Shown: in pieces, positions 43,228 through 53,058 of the stretch
Layout: every line of letters begins with the position of its first letter
How positions within the stretch are numbered: position 1 is the first letter of the stretch
Source: Providencia rustigianii DSM 4541
GTDB lineage: Bacteria; Pseudomonadota; Gammaproteobacteria; Enterobacterales; Enterobacteriaceae
Reading direction: 5' to 3'
Assembly (NCBI RefSeq): GCF_000156395.1
Contig: NZ_GG703818.1
Span: forward strand, 447,667 to 511,666
DNA length: 64,000 bases
Notes under the pieces: model-generated
What the model saw: only the letters and a program-made list of their open reading frames with translations
Told to the model about the DNA's origin: nothing
Databases searched by the model: none
Position numbers and translations under genes: made by a program

Positions 43228-43881
43228 TTAGCTGGCTTTTTTTTCCATCTGAAGACGGTAGTTGGCTAAATCATCAATGGTAACAACCGTTAAGCCGTGC
43301 TCACGGGCAAAGACTACCACATCTGGTGCGCGCGCCATCGTACCATCGTCATTGGTTAATTCACACAGTACACCCGCTGGCTTAAAGCCCGCCAACACCG
43401 CTAAATCTATTGAAGCTTCAGTGTGACCACGACGCGCTAAAACACCACCTTCACGACCGCGTAATGGGAATACGTGACCAGGGCGGTTAATGTCTGCTGG
43501 AACCGCATTATCTGCAATCGCTGTTTTGATGGTAGTGATACGGTCAGCGGCAGAAACCCCTGTCGTTACCCCTTTAGCGGCTTCGATAGTCACGGTAAAA
43601 CCGGTTTGGTTTTGGCTGGTATTTCGCTCAACCATCATAGGAATATCGAGCTGTTTACGGCGTTCTTCCGTGATACACAAGCAAACGATGCCGCTGCTAT
43701 AACGGATAGTAAAAGCCATTTGCTCGGTTGTCATAGTTTCTGCTGCAAAGACTAAATCCCCTTCATTCTCACGATCTTCATCATCAAGAACGAGGATACC
43801 TTTGCCTTGGCGCAGTGCTTCGATTGCATTTTCGACACGTTCGGTTGGATTACCGAATTCGGAAAGTAGCGTCTGATTCAT
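43228..43881 (-). CDS. ribB: 3,4-dihydroxy-2-butanone 4-phosphate synthase
   Basis: RibB converts ribulose 5-phosphate to the four-carbon precursor of riboflavin. The 217-residue protein has the DHBP-synthase motifs [16 protein letters not shown] (Mg-binding acids), SGIVCLCI and [10 protein letters not shown]. The later [14 protein letters not shown] is also present. No GTP cyclohydrolase II domain is fused. It is a single gene with its own promoter (44197-44225), a long FMN-riboswitch leader and a terminator, so its expression should fall when FMN is plentiful. Confidence 0.97.
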   Translation of the reverse strand: MNQTLLSEFGNPTERVENAIEALRQGKGILVLDDEDRENEGDLVFAAETMTTEQMAFTIRYSSGIVCLCITEERRKQLDIPMMVERNTSQNQTGFTVTIEAAKGVTTGVSAADRITTIKTAIADNAVPADINRPGHVFPLRGREGGVLARRGHTEASIDLAVLAGFKPAGVLCELTNDDGTMARAPDVVVFAREHGLTVVTIDDLANYRLQMEKKAS

Positions 43882-44040
43882 GGTAAAAACCTTCTAAAGT
43901 TACAATATTTAAGTTACCAGAACCAGGGCAGTCTTAGGAATACGAGAAATGAATAGATACAACAACTTACAGCTGTTTAGCCATTCAATATGTAGAACAA
44001 CGTTGCACCCAAAGGTACAAGTATGCAGATACAGTGATTC

Positions 44041-44188
44041 TCTCCCATCCGGACTATGACCGTCGGCTCCAGATTCACACTGGATCTGCTGACCTTTATT
44101 ATCTACGCGAATAAATAATAAAGCGCTCGCGGGCTTCATGCGCGATGCATGTTACCGCCGGTGGGGACTTTCACCCCGCCCTGAGATT
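44041..44188 (-). promoter_or_regulatory. FMN riboswitch (RFN element) controlling ribB
   Basis: On the minus strand the RFN blocks are all present in order. They are ATCTCAGGGCGGGGTGAAA, GTCCCCACCGGCGGTAA, a variable arm with a GC-rich hairpin, AGGTCAGCAGATCC, GTGTGAATCTGGAGCCGACGG and TATAGTCCGGATG-type ATAGTCCGGATGGGAGAG. The aptamer ends about 160 bases before the ribB ATG, leaving room for an expression platform. Small open frames on it are not genes. Confidence 0.97.
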
Positions 44189-44196
44189 ACGTAATT

Positions 44197-44225
44197 AATA
44201 TAACTCCAATAATTCAATGGTGCAA
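44197..44225 (-). promoter_or_regulatory. ribB promoter
   Basis: On the minus strand TTGCAC, a 17-base spacer and TATATT lie directly before the RFN element, so transcription should start near 44190, at the first base of the riboswitch. Confidence 0.72.
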
Positions 44226-44254
44226 CGAACAAACGATAAACTGGTGGGTTACTC

Positions 44255-44296
44255 ACACTTTTCATCAATAAAAACAAAGCGAAAAGTGTACTTTTC
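44255..44296. repeat. Cluster of ACTTTTC/GAAAAGT inverted repeats between ribB and ubiK
   Basis: ACACTTTTC (44255-44263) and GAAAAGTGT (44281-44289) are a perfect 9-bp inverted pair. The second arm also makes its own near-contiguous palindrome GAAAAGT-GT-ACTTTTC (44281-44296). Three half-sites in 42 bases between divergent promoters look like an operator, but no regulator is recognised. Confidence 0.4.
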
Positions 44297-44382
44297 ATAA
44301 TAATGTCATAAGGAGGTTTATTCATAGCGCTGCAGGTATTACACTATCAACAATTATCTATTCTGAATTGAAGGACCCGCGA

Positions 44383-44661
44383 ATGCTCGATCCGAAAAAA
44401 ATTGAACAAGTTGCACGCCAAATCCAAGGTGCATTACCAAAAGGCGTCCGTGACTTAGGTGAAGACGTCGATAAAAAAATCCGTTCACTATTACAGTCGC
44501 AACTTGGCAAGTTAGATTTAGTCAGCCGTGAAGAGTTTGATATTCAAACCCAAGTTTTATTACGCACTCGTGAAAAACTGATGAAAATGGAGCAGCGTGT
44601 TAGCGCCCTTGAAGCTCGTTTTTCTGATGAAAAAGTGATTGAAGAGAAACAATCTGATTGA
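44383..44661 (+). CDS. ubiK: Ubiquinone biosynthesis accessory factor UbiK
   Basis: UbiK (YqiC, BMFP family) helps the UbiJ/Ubi metabolon make ubiquinone aerobically. I start at ATG 44383 ([15 protein letters not shown]), eight bases after AAGGA, giving 92 residues; the open frame's TTG start five codons upstream overlaps that ribosome-binding site. It is an amphipathic helix followed by a C-terminal coiled coil from about residue 48 ([18 protein letters not shown]), typical of the family. It sits next to ribB, as in E. coli. A terminator follows at 44690. Confidence 0.93.
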   Translation: MLDPKKIEQVARQIQGALPKGVRDLGEDVDKKIRSLLQSQLGKLDLVSREEFDIQTQVLLRTREKLMKMEQRVSALEARFSDEKVIEEKQSD

Positions 44662-44689
44662 GGTGAACGAGCTCACTCATTCAAAAACT

Positions 44690-44721
44690 AAAGTGCCCTG
44701 TAAAAATCGTAAGGGCACTTT
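44690..44721 (+). terminator. Intrinsic terminator of ubiK
   Basis: AAAGTGCCCT and AGGGCACTTT form a 10-bp stem with a 12-base loop, followed by TATCG. The U-tract is contained in the 3' arm (CACTTTTA). It lies 28 bases after the ubiK stop and before the convergent hicB. Confidence 0.75.
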
Positions 44722-44742
44722 TATCGATGTTTATTTTAATGC

Positions 44743-45096
44743 TTACCGTGGAATTAGCTCACGCTCAAGCAATTGAACTATATATTGATTTTTAGATAAA
44801 TTATTAGCTGTTGCCACTGCATCTAAACGAGATTCTAAGCGACTAGGGTAACGTAGCGTAAACGATTTTATGACTTCATCATCTTTGAACGGTTTAATAC
44901 CCTCTTCTTTACAACTCTCAATATACTCAGCCAGTGAAATTTTCGCCTCTTTTTTCAGCCCTTCAATGCTATCCGATACAAAATCGCAATAACCACTGAC
45001 ATCCAAAAATTTACCTCTAAATGCTTTGATTTCAGCTTCATAGGCTACTGATGCAGGATGCCCATCGATTGTCATGACATTGCTGCCTTTAATCAT
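44743..45096 (-). CDS. hicB: HicB-type antitoxin with C-terminal ribbon-helix-helix domain
   Basis: This 117-residue protein has an N-terminal HicB-like degraded RNase H fold (TIDGHPASVAYEAEIKAFRGKFLDV-type, through SIEGLKKEAKISLAEYI). Its C-terminal segment FTLRYPSRLESRLDAVA...NQYIVQLLERE fits an Arc/MetJ-type ribbon-helix-helix DNA-binding domain. It would bind and neutralise HicA and repress its own operon. AGGGGTG precedes the ATG, and the start overlaps the hicA stop by eight bases, the standard toxin-first HicAB order. The operon is inserted between ubiK and hldE with its own promoter and operators. The symbol is given by family, not by a close match I can name. Confidence 0.85.
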   Translation of the reverse strand: MIKGSNVMTIDGHPASVAYEAEIKAFRGKFLDVSGYCDFVSDSIEGLKKEAKISLAEYIESCKEEGIKPFKDDEVIKSFTLRYPSRLESRLDAVATANNLSKNQYIVQLLERELIPR

Positions 45097-45367
45097 ATTT
45101 CACCCCTATTACATTTTCGAACCATTCACGTAAACCGCTGACAGCGCCTTTATCCATAACATTACCAGGATGTGGCTGGTGAGTTTGAAACAAAGAACCT
45201 AATAAAATAAATTTTCGTCTCGAACCATTACCACTTTTAACGATTCCTCCTAGATTATGGATTAAGCTAATGACATCATCCCACTTAATACTTGATTTAG
45301 GTGGAATAGTCAGCACATCAATCATTGTTTTACGGTGTCTGGACGTTAATTCCATAATTTTTATCAT
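45089..45367 (-). CDS. hicA: HicA-type mRNA interferase toxin
   Basis: HicA toxins are small double-stranded-RNA-binding-like mRNases. This protein (about 88-96 residues) shows the family outline SRHRKTMIDVL at the N-terminus, then WDDVISLIHNLGG, SGNGSRRKFIL and the characteristic QPHPGN before the C-terminal helix. The classic GSHxxF active-site motif reads GSRRKF, with Arg for the usual His; the conserved His in HQPHP may serve instead. Starts at 45379, 45367 and 45355 are possible. I chose 45367 because GAG lies 7-9 bases before it, but 45355 (MELTSRHRKT) matches typical HicA length best. It overlaps hicB by eight bases. Confidence 0.82.
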   Translation of the reverse strand: MIKIMELTSRHRKTMIDVLTIPPKSSIKWDDVISLIHNLGGIVKSGNGSRRKFILLGSLFQTHQPHPGNVMDKGAVSGLREWFENVIGVKYD

Positions 45368-45378
45368 CGTTAATCTCA

Positions 45379-45440
45379 TGACATCAAGTCTTGATGCCAG
45401 TTTAATTCGATGTAAAAAATGACGTCAATACATGACGTCA
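45379..45440 (-). promoter_or_regulatory. hicAB promoter with repeated TGACGTCA operators
   Basis: On the minus strand -35 TTGACG (45423-45428), an 18-base spacer and TAAACT (45399-45404) form a fair promoter. Two perfect TGACGTCA palindromes sit at 45433-45440 and 45420-45427, the latter overlapping the -35. A near copy TGACATCA lies at 45379-45386. A further perfect inverted repeat, CATCAAG-T-CTTGATG (45382-45396), covers the expected start of transcription. The arrangement suits cooperative autorepression by ribbon-helix-helix HicB. Confidence 0.6.
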
Positions 45441-45476
45441 TACAAACATTAGCATTTAAGACAAACTATCACAAAT

Positions 45477-45525
45477 AAAAAAGCCCAACCCCAGTACTTA
45501 TCTCATACCAGAATTAGGCTTTTTT
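45477..45525. terminator. Long bidirectional terminator between hldE and hicA
   Basis: On the minus strand AAAAAAGCCTAATTCTGGT pairs with ACTGGGGTTGGGCTTTTTT through about 19 positions, including several G-T pairs. A-tracts and T-tracts on both sides make it work in either direction. It lies 22 bases after the hldE stop and insulates hldE from the toxin-antitoxin promoter. Confidence 0.85.
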
Positions 45526-45547
45526 AAAATACCAAATTATTTTCTAA

Positions 45548-46975
45548 TTATTTGGTTTTCATAATATTTTTAATGATATTTGTGGTTGAAATACCATCTT
45601 CAAAATTCAACACCATCACTTCACCACCAGCAGCCCAAACTTCTTTGCTGCCTGCGATTTCATCTGGCTGATAATCGCCGCCTTTTACTAAAATATCAGG
45701 CAGAATTTCGGAAATTAAACGCTGTGGTGTATCTTCTTCAAAAGGTACGACCCAATCCACTGCTCCCAATGCACCAAGGACAATCATACGCTGGTCTAAT
45801 GGGTTTACTGGGCGAGTTTCACCTTTCAAACGACGAGTCGATGCATCGCTATTCACCGCCACAATTAGACGGTCACCTAATTTACGGGCGTTTGCGAGAT
45901 AAGAAACATGCCCCGCATGCAGGATATCAAAACAGCCGTTGGTCATCACAACGCGCTCACCACGTTTCCTAGCATCAGCAACCGCTTGTTTGAGCTGACT
46001 TTCCGTCATCACGCCAAAACCATTTTCAGCACGACCACGAATGGCATTTTCTAATTCGATAGGGGAAACAGTGGACGTTCCCAGTTTACCCACGACAACC
46101 CCCGCCGCGGCATTCGCTAATGCGCAAGCTTCATGTAATGGGCGACCGGAAGCAATAGAAGCGGCCAACACACCAATCACCGTATCGCCAGCCCCCGTGA
46201 CATCAAATACTTCTTGGGCTTCAGTCGGTAAATGTAACGGTGGCTCATTACGGCGAATCAAGCTCATTCCCTGTTCAGAACGGGTAATCAACAATGCAGA
46301 TAACTCTAAAGACTCAAGGAGTTTCATCCCTTTTTCTTCAACATCTTGATTGTCTTTGCAGCGCCCAACAATGGCTTCAAATTCAGACATATTTGGCGTT
46401 AACAACGTCGCACCACGGTAACGTTCGAAATTGCTGCCTTTCGGGTCAATCAGTACTGGAACACCCGCTTTATTGGCTAACGCAATCATTTTCTCGACTT
46501 CGTTTAGTGCGCCTTTGGCATAATCAGAAAGTACCAACGCTCCAATATGAGGTAATGCTTGTTCGATACGCTCCAACATCGGCTGTGCATCAACATTTTC
46601 GAAACCTTCTTCAAAATCAAGGCGAATTAATTGCTGGTTACGGGATAAAACACGTAATTTCGTGATAGTTGGATGGGTGGGAATAGCGACGAAATCACAA
46701 CGGACATTAACGCCATTTAGATTTTCAGTTAAGGCTTTCGCGGCATCATCGATACCCGTTAACCCAACCAGACGGGAATTAGCACCTAAAGATGCAATAT
46801 TCATAGCAACGTTCGCTGCCCCGCCAGGGCGCTCTTCCACCATGGTAACTTTAACAACCGGAACCGGTGCTTCTGGTGAAATCCGATTAGTCGGACCATG
46901 CCAATAACGGTCTAACATGACATCACCAACAACGAGTACACCTGCTTGTTTATAATCAGGAAGTGTTACTTTCAT
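45548..46975 (-). CDS. hldE: Bifunctional heptose 7-phosphate kinase / heptose 1-phosphate adenylyltransferase HldE
   Basis: HldE makes ADP-glycero-manno-heptose for the LPS inner core. The 475-residue protein has an N-terminal PfkB-type kinase with the glycine-rich [18 protein letters not shown] and the catalytic [11 protein letters not shown] near residue 265. The C-terminal nucleotidyltransferase, from about residue 344, has [16 protein letters not shown] and the ribose/phosphate motif NPLDQRM. Both halves are intact. It follows glnE-ygiF in the same direction with 96 bases between, the conserved order. Confidence 0.97.
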   Translation of the reverse strand: MKVTLPDYKQAGVLVVGDVMLDRYWHGPTNRISPEAPVPVVKVTMVEERPGGAANVAMNIASLGANSRLVGLTGIDDAAKALTENLNGVNVRCDFVAIPTHPTITKLRVLSRNQQLIRLDFEEGFENVDAQPMLERIEQALPHIGALVLSDYAKGALNEVEKMIALANKAGVPVLIDPKGSNFERYRGATLLTPNMSEFEAIVGRCKDNQDVEEKGMKLLESLELSALLITRSEQGMSLIRRNEPPLHLPTEAQEVFDVTGAGDTVIGVLAASIASGRPLHEACALANAAAGVVVGKLGTSTVSPIELENAIRGRAENGFGVMTESQLKQAVADARKRGERVVMTNGCFDILHAGHVSYLANARKLGDRLIVAVNSDASTRRLKGETRPVNPLDQRMIVLGALGAVDWVVPFEEDTPQRLISEILPDILVKGGDYQPDEIAGSKEVWAAGGEVMVLNFEDGISTTNIIKNIMKTK

Positions 46976-47071
46976 CCCGTACTCCAGTCTTTTAAATGGG
47001 AAATCCGATAATTATTGGCGCCAATACTACCATATTGCGCTATAGACAAAAATAATTTGCAGCTCTATCAA

Positions 47072-49915
47072 TTACTCAAGCCATTTTTTCCAACTTGCTA
47101 ATACTAACTCACGCTGTGCTGAAAATTGTTCGCTACTGACGCGACTGGGCAACGATTGCAGTGCAAGATGGTGCAGCTCATTTCGCATAGTGACATAAGC
47201 CAGTGTTAATCCGTGCGCTTCGTCTTCCGACATAAAATCATACTGAGCCATCAGCTCAAAAATTCGCACATTATCAGACCACCGTGTCAACGCTGGATTT
47301 TCGGCAGCAAAGCGCAACACTAAATATTGCGCAATAAATTCAATATCAGTAATCCCACCGGGATCGGCCTTCAAATCAAATTCGTTGGTTTGGTGGCTAC
47401 CTAAATGCTGGTGCATTTTCACCCGCATATCTCGGACCTGCTGGCGCAATACGTCAGGTTCACGCGGTAAGCATAATGTTTCATGACGAATTTGAGTGAA
47501 TTTCTGTTGTAACTGGCTATCACCGAATACCATTCTTGCGCGGATCAAGGCTTGGTGTTCCCATGTCCATGCATCATTTTTTTGGTAATCATCAAACGAC
47601 TGGATTGTACTAACTAGCATGCCTGACTCCCCTGAAGGCCTAAGTCTAGCATCTACTTCATACAAAACTCCCGACGTCGTTCGGGTACTAAATAGGTGAA
47701 TGATCCGCTGGGCGACGCGCAGATAAAATTGTCTCGCATCAATGGATCGCTCTCCATTTGTCACCACATTTATCGGGCAATCAAACAGGAAAACTAAATC
47801 TAAATCAGAGCTATACCCCAACTCCCAGCCGCCCAGCTTGCCATAGCCTAATACAGCGAAACCATACTTTTTTTCATCCTGTTGAGCGAGATGAGCGGGT
47901 TCACCGTAGCGTTTGACCATCATTTGCCATGCTTGATGTACGACAGCATCAATAATCGCTTCTGCGAGATACGTCAAATGGTCACTGACCTTCATAACAG
48001 GGAGAACCCCAGAAATATCCTCTGCGGCAATACGTAATAACTGAGCCTGCTTAAATTGGCGTAAGGCTTCGAGTTGCTGCTCTTCATCGTCCTCAGGCAC
48101 CCGCATTAAATATTGGCGTAATTCGTCTCGATAAGCCGTAAGAGGTAGCGGTTGATATAGAGATTGCGGGTCGAGTAATTCATCAAGTAGTAGAGGATGA
48201 CGCGCTAATTGCTCTGCAATCATTGGAGAAGCCGCACACAAGCGAATAACGTGCGTGAGAACTTCATCGAATTCGAGCATTAATTCTAAATAGGTGGTTC
48301 GGCTAACAATACTGAGCAACAACGGCGTAATGCGTTCGATAACGCGACCTGCATCTTCGCACTCCCCCACTTTGGCTAGCAATTTTGGCATCAGCTCGTC
48401 AAGAACATCACGCCCACGAGGACCAATTGTGCGCTTATTAAGATCATGGCGGAACATATTAATGCCATGGATCACTTTTTCCGCTACCTGCTCATCTTTT
48501 GAAGGTAAATAGCTCGCAAGTTCCTCTTTCGATAATTCGCTTTGCCACAGTGTAATATAAATTTCATCACACTCTTCAGCAGTTTCTTCTTCATCATCAC
48601 TGCCAATTTGCTCGGCAAAAATGTGGTGAACCGTGGCCATTTTATCGCTAAGTTGACGATAAAAATCATTCCAACTTGAGCAGCCCATACCCCACATTAA
48701 TCGAGTCTGATTTAACGCATCATCCGGTAGCGTTTGGGTTTGTTGGTCATCAATACTTTGCAGCAAGTTTTCGACACGGCGCAGAAAAATGTAGCACTCC
48801 AGCAATTGTTCAACTTGCTCACTCGGTAATAACGCTAATTCTTGAATACCTTGTAAGGCCGTAAATAATGATTGGGATTGTAAAACAGGCTCGCGTCCAC
48901 CACGAATAAGCTGAAAAACTTGGGAAATAAACTCAATTTCACGAATTCCTCCAGCACCCAATTTAATGTTATTCACTAAACCTCGGCGACGAACTTCCCG
49001 TTCAATCATATTTTTCATGTTTCTCAGCGATTGGATCACACTGAAATCAATGTAACGGCGATAAACAAATGGACGTAAAAGCTTACGTAGCGTGTCGGCA
49101 TAATGAACGCTGTCAGGCCCCATGATACGGGCTTTGACCATGGCGTAGCGTTCCCAATCACGGCCTTGCTCTTGGTAATAATCTTCTAATGCTGAAAAAC
49201 TAAACACTAACGGGCCGCTATCGCCAAATGGACGTAACCGCATATCAACCCGATAAACAAACCCATGCACAGTGACTTGGTCAAGTACTCGGATTAACTT
49301 CTGCCCCAAACGGGTAAAAAATTGCGCGTTATCCAGCTCTTTGCGACCGCCACGGGTCACCCCATTTTCTGGATAAGCAAAAATCAAATCGATATCGGAT
49401 GAAAAATTAAGCTCTCTCCCCCCTAATTTTCCCATCCCTAAAACGAGTAACGGCTGAGGATTTCCATCTCTATCACAAGGTGTTCCCCAAGATTGGCAAT
49501 ATTCTTTATAAAGCCAATCTCGAGCTGCAACGATTAAGCATTCTGCTAATTCACTCAGTTGTAAAATGGTTTCTCGTTGAGAACATAACTCAGTGGTTTG
49601 CATCCAAGCAATCCGCACCATCATGTGGTTTCTGAAGGTGCGTAATACCTGCATTAAATGATCTTCATGGGTAACTAATGCAAGCTCCTCCTCCAACCAT
49701 TTTCCGTATTGCTGCCATTCATCTCCCTGCGGAAATTGAGTGCGTAGATGCTGCAAAAAACGGGAATGAGCCAAAATATGTTTCAGCGCAAAATCACTGA
49801 ATGCCAAAAAATTTAATTCAGTATCACTCAGGGGCAGCAATTCACTAGCGTGCTCTGTTAACTGATTGATAATTTTTAGATGTTGGCGTTGTAGAAGTTC
49901 AGGAGAAAGATGCAT
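47072..49915 (-). CDS. glnE: Bifunctional glutamine synthetase adenylyltransferase/deadenylase GlnE
   Basis: GlnE adenylylates or deadenylylates glutamine synthetase in response to PII, setting nitrogen assimilation. The 947-residue protein (E. coli 946) holds two nucleotidyltransferase domains. The first has [20 protein letters not shown] near residue 160, the second [20 protein letters not shown] near residue 690. Both keep the paired Asp metal ligands (SSDIDL, SSDLDL). The long linker includes [15 protein letters not shown]. It lies 11 bases after ygiF and is co-transcribed with it. Confidence 0.97.
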   Translation of the reverse strand: MHLSPELLQRQHLKIINQLTEHASELLPLSDTELNFLAFSDFALKHILAHSRFLQHLRTQFPQGDEWQQYGKWLEEELALVTHEDHLMQVLRTFRNHMMVRIAWMQTTELCSQRETILQLSELAECLIVAARDWLYKEYCQSWGTPCDRDGNPQPLLVLGMGKLGGRELNFSSDIDLIFAYPENGVTRGGRKELDNAQFFTRLGQKLIRVLDQVTVHGFVYRVDMRLRPFGDSGPLVFSFSALEDYYQEQGRDWERYAMVKARIMGPDSVHYADTLRKLLRPFVYRRYIDFSVIQSLRNMKNMIEREVRRRGLVNNIKLGAGGIREIEFISQVFQLIRGGREPVLQSQSLFTALQGIQELALLPSEQVEQLLECYIFLRRVENLLQSIDDQQTQTLPDDALNQTRLMWGMGCSSWNDFYRQLSDKMATVHHIFAEQIGSDDEEETAEECDEIYITLWQSELSKEELASYLPSKDEQVAEKVIHGINMFRHDLNKRTIGPRGRDVLDELMPKLLAKVGECEDAGRVIERITPLLLSIVSRTTYLELMLEFDEVLTHVIRLCAASPMIAEQLARHPLLLDELLDPQSLYQPLPLTAYRDELRQYLMRVPEDDEEQQLEALRQFKQAQLLRIAAEDISGVLPVMKVSDHLTYLAEAIIDAVVHQAWQMMVKRYGEPAHLAQQDEKKYGFAVLGYGKLGGWELGYSSDLDLVFLFDCPINVVTNGERSIDARQFYLRVAQRIIHLFSTRTTSGVLYEVDARLRPSGESGMLVSTIQSFDDYQKNDAWTWEHQALIRARMVFGDSQLQQKFTQIRHETLCLPREPDVLRQQVRDMRVKMHQHLGSHQTNEFDLKADPGGITDIEFIAQYLVLRFAAENPALTRWSDNVRIFELMAQYDFMSEDEAHGLTLAYVTMRNELHHLALQSLPSRVSSEQFSAQRELVLASWKKWLE

Positions 49916-49926
49916 ATCATCAATAC

Positions 49927-50889
49927 CTATTCGACATTAGGGTACGTTAACGCGGTCAACCATTGAATAAAGGCCAATTTACATTTTAACCATGGGCTGC
50001 TGTAGCAAAAATCTTCCGCACTGATATTTTCATCCGCAGCATTCAAACGTAATTGTTCAAGAGGGAGATCATGCACAAACTGAGGCGCTGAATTTTGATA
50101 ATGTATTAAAAATGCCTGAACAAAACGTAAAAACTCACCAAATCCCTGTTTCGCATGTTCACCATCTGCCAACCAATATAATTCGTGCTGCTGGCAAAGT
50201 TGCTGCATGTGCAACAAAGACGCTTCAATCGGTTGCTCTTCATAATCAAACAGAGAAGCAGGACGTTGTAACGGAGCGGGTATTGAAGATAATAATGAAT
50301 AACCGCGAGCGGCTTTACTCAAGGAAGAGAGATGCAGCCCATCAATATCCGCAAATTTTTTCGCCAGATTCAGGACATCCGCCACAAACCCTTTTTTTAA
50401 TTCCAACTCAAATTCTTGAATGGGTAAATCTTTTGCCCCAGCAGAAATAATGCCTTGGTCGAATACAATCTCAATTTCGCTGTCTTCAAATTTTACTAAC
50501 CATTTTTCACGAGTGAAATTGGTGCTAAATAACACCTGTAATTCGGATTGTAATTCTTGAAGATCTATCCCTTCAGGCCAAATTTCTTCTGGAAATGCTG
50601 CAAGATTAATTTCAGGGGATTCGATATCTACATTGTACTCAGGGCGTTGATGTAACCCACCGATGACTTGTCCCGCCGTTTTGATGGTCATTTCATAACG
50701 CCCGTCACAACCACGAATACGTAACCCCATATCCCATTGACGTAACTGTCTTTCTGCCGTATCAAAATAGATATTTGTCAGCTTGCAAGGCTCGGAATGT
50801 TGTGGTGAGAGGGTTGAAATACTCTGGCGAACAGCGTCTATAGCAGAACTCTGAGCCGATAATTTGAGTTCAACTTCTATATGGTTCAT
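49927..50889 (-). CDS. ygiF: Inorganic triphosphatase YgiF with shortened CHAD domain
   Basis: This is a CYTH-family triphosphatase. The N-terminal ExExK signature is in HIEVELKLS (residues 3-11), and the tunnel residues follow in [19 protein letters not shown] and FELELKKG. The CYTH domain (~1-200) looks complete, so inorganic triphosphate hydrolysis is expected. The protein has only 320 residues against about 433 in E. coli. The C-terminal CHAD domain, which normally carries conserved His/Arg residues binding polyphosphate, is cut to about 110 residues with few basic residues. The start is followed closely by VELKL, as in the family. It forms an operon with glnE. Confidence 0.92.
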   Translation of the reverse strand: MNHIEVELKLSAQSSAIDAVRQSISTLSPQHSEPCKLTNIYFDTAERQLRQWDMGLRIRGCDGRYEMTIKTAGQVIGGLHQRPEYNVDIESPEINLAAFPEEIWPEGIDLQELQSELQVLFSTNFTREKWLVKFEDSEIEIVFDQGIISAGAKDLPIQEFELELKKGFVADVLNLAKKFADIDGLHLSSLSKAARGYSLLSSIPAPLQRPASLFDYEEQPIEASLLHMQQLCQQHELYWLADGEHAKQGFGEFLRFVQAFLIHYQNSAPQFVHDLPLEQLRLNAADENISAEDFCYSSPWLKCKLAFIQWLTALTYPNVE

Positions 50890-51169
50890 AGACTTCCTTA
50901 TTTAATAATTTCACTGTGCCCATATTACCCCAATCAATCAACGCAGAGAAAAGAAACCGCACAGAAACCAAAAATTCCAGATATTGATTCTCTTATAGAG
51001 AGTTATTTCAATGAACCCCATAATAATTGTATTATTTAGTGAGTTAGGATAGTTCTCATTATCGTTCAACATTTACATAACTCTAAGTTTAAACGTTTGC
51101 ACCCGTAGACTTTACTTATTAGTATTTAATTAATACGACATTCATTCACAGTAAAAAGATAAAAACACT

Positions 51170-51781
51170 ATGCGAAAAATTCCACTCTTATTGATTTCCG
51201 CTATGGGGTTAGGCCTGTCCTTCACAGCAAATGCAGAAACACGTTATGTTTCCGAAGATTTATCGACCTATGTGCGTAGTGGTCCTGGAACAAATTATCG
51301 GATTGTTGGCTCCTTAAATGCTGGCGAATCCGTTGAACTCATCTCTATTGATAACAAGTTTGCTCAAATTAAAGATGGCAAAGGTCGCACCGTTTGGATC
51401 CCAACGGATCAACTCAGTGACATTCCAAGCATGAAAAGCCGTATTCCGCAACTCGAAGCGGAAAACCAAAAACTACGCCAGCAATTAGATAATATTGATA
51501 ATACGTGGAATGCTCGCACCGCGGAAATGCAGCAAAAAGTTGCAGATAACGACAATATTGTGCGCCAGTTAAAAGCGGAAAATGAAAAACTGAATAATGA
51601 ATTAATCAAAGCAGGCAAAAAATTAGATATTGCTGAGGTGAATTTAGATGATCGTCGCCGTGAACTGATTCTACAGTGGTTTATGTATGGCGGTGGTGTT
51701 GCCGGTGTAGGGCTAATTTTAGGGCTTCTGTTACCTCACATTATTCCACGTCGTAAAAAACGTAATGATGGTTGGATGTAA
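51170..51781 (+). CDS. ygiM: SH3 domain-containing signal-transduction-type protein YgiM (TIGR04211)
   Basis: This 203-residue envelope protein has a signal peptide (about 22 residues, ending TANA|ETRY) and a bacterial SH3 domain. That domain holds the [19 protein letters not shown] motif at about residues 25-43 and continues to WIPTDQL. A coiled coil follows at about 95-155, then a single membrane helix (about 165-188) and a basic tail PRRKKRND. The SH3 domain faces the periplasm and may bind peptidoglycan; the role is unknown. It directly precedes cca (seven bases), the conserved pairing. Confidence 0.93.
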   Translation: MRKIPLLLISAMGLGLSFTANAETRYVSEDLSTYVRSGPGTNYRIVGSLNAGESVELISIDNKFAQIKDGKGRTVWIPTDQLSDIPSMKSRIPQLEAENQKLRQQLDNIDNTWNARTAEMQQKVADNDNIVRQLKAENEKLNNELIKAGKKLDIAEVNLDDRRRELILQWFMYGGGVAGVGLILGLLLPHIIPRRKKRNDGWM

Positions 51782-51788
51782 AACATAC

Positions 51789-53024
51789 ATGAAAATCTAT
51801 CTTGTTGGCGGCGCTGTACGCGATAAATTACTGGGATTACCTATTTCTGATAGGGATTATGTGGTTGTCGGTACGACGCCAGAAGCCATGCTCGCTAAAG
51901 GCTTCCAACAAGTAGGTAAGGATTTTCCCGTTTTTTTGCACCCGAAGACCCACGAAGAATATGCCTTAGCCAGAACAGAACGTAAGATTGGTGCAGGCTA
52001 TACCGGCTTTAGCTGCTACAGTGCGCCTGATGTTACGATTGAAGATGACTTGTTACGCCGAGATTTGACAATCAACGCAATTGCACAAAGTGATACCGGT
52101 GAATTAATCGATCCCTATCACGGTGTAAAAGATCTTAAAAATCGTGTTCTGCGCCACGTCTCTGATGCCTTTTTGGAAGACCCTTTGCGTGTTTTGCGTG
52201 TTGCTCGTTTTGCAGCACGCTATTACCAACAGGGGTTCCGAGTTGCGCCAGAAACGATGACTCTAATGCAATCCATGGTAGAGACAGGCGAACTTTCTCA
52301 TCTCACCCCCGAACGAGTTTGGGTGGAGACCCATAAAGCAATAATGTCTCACTCTCCTCAAGTCTATTTTGAGGTATTACGTGATTGCGGTGCCCTCGCC
52401 GTGCTATTCCCTGAAATCGACCATTTATTCGGGGTTCCCGCACCAGAAAAATGGCATCCAGAGATTGATACTGGTATTCATATTCTCATGGTCATGGGTG
52501 TGATAGCGACACTGTCGAATGATATCGATGTCCGTTTTGCGGCTTTATGCCATGACCTTGGCAAAGCACTCACACCAAAAGAACTTTGGCCCAGTCACCC
52601 AAATCATGGTGAAGCGGGTATTCCATTAATTGAAGCGCTGTGTGAGCGATTGAAAATCCCAACAAGTGCACGAGATCTAGCCAGACTTGCTGCCAGATAT
52701 CACGATAAGATCCATGTCATTGGAAAGCTTAATGCCCAAGAGATCGTGCAGATATTTGATGGATTAGACAGTTGGCGTAAACCAGAGCGGATTGCTCAAC
52801 TGAGCTTAGTCAGTGAAGCAGATGCCCGTGGACGAGGGGGATTAGAGTGCCAGAATTATCGTCAAGGGGAATACTTACGCCAAGCTTATGCCATTGCTCA
52901 GCAAGTCAGCGTAAAACCGATTATTGAACAAGGATTTCAAGGCCCTCAAATTCGTGAAGAGTTAACTCATCAACGTATTCAAGCTGTAGAGAGTTGGCAA
53001 AAAACGCAGAAAATAATGGATTAA
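51789..53024 (+). CDS. cca: Multifunctional CCA-adding enzyme / phosphohydrolase
   Basis: Cca repairs and adds the 3' CCA end of tRNAs. I start at ATG 51789 ([16 protein letters not shown]), giving 411 residues against 412 in E. coli; the upstream extension lies within the ygiM coding end. Class II nucleotidyltransferase motifs are [11 protein letters not shown] and SDRDYVV, then [14 protein letters not shown] and the [12 protein letters not shown] region. A C-terminal HD phosphohydrolase domain has [14 protein letters not shown]. All catalytic acids are present. In E. coli uppP follows; here folB follows convergently. Confidence 0.96.
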   Translation: MKIYLVGGAVRDKLLGLPISDRDYVVVGTTPEAMLAKGFQQVGKDFPVFLHPKTHEEYALARTERKIGAGYTGFSCYSAPDVTIEDDLLRRDLTINAIAQSDTGELIDPYHGVKDLKNRVLRHVSDAFLEDPLRVLRVARFAARYYQQGFRVAPETMTLMQSMVETGELSHLTPERVWVETHKAIMSHSPQVYFEVLRDCGALAVLFPEIDHLFGVPAPEKWHPEIDTGIHILMVMGVIATLSNDIDVRFAALCHDLGKALTPKELWPSHPNHGEAGIPLIEALCERLKIPTSARDLARLAARYHDKIHVIGKLNAQEIVQIFDGLDSWRKPERIAQLSLVSEADARGRGGLECQNYRQGEYLRQAYAIAQQVSVKPIIEQGFQGPQIREELTHQRIQAVESWQKTQKIMD

Positions 53025-53031
53025 GAATACA

Positions 53032-53051
53032 CTGGCGATAATAACCGCCAG
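53032..53051. terminator. Weak hairpin between convergent cca and folB
   Basis: CTGGCG-N8-CGCCAG lies seven bases after the cca stop and just after the folB stop on the other strand. There is no U-tract on either strand, so termination would be inefficient. Confidence 0.35.
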
Positions 53052-53058
53052 CGATTGA

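Noticed and set aside
43909-44139. 76-codon minus-strand frame before ribB
   Set aside because: It overlaps the FMN riboswitch, whose conserved RNA blocks explain the sequence.
51045-51063. Fur-box-like TAGGATAGTTCTCATTATC upstream of ygiM
   Set aside because: About 12 of 19 positions fit the Fur consensus, mostly in one half; too weak to call, and ygiM has no known iron link.
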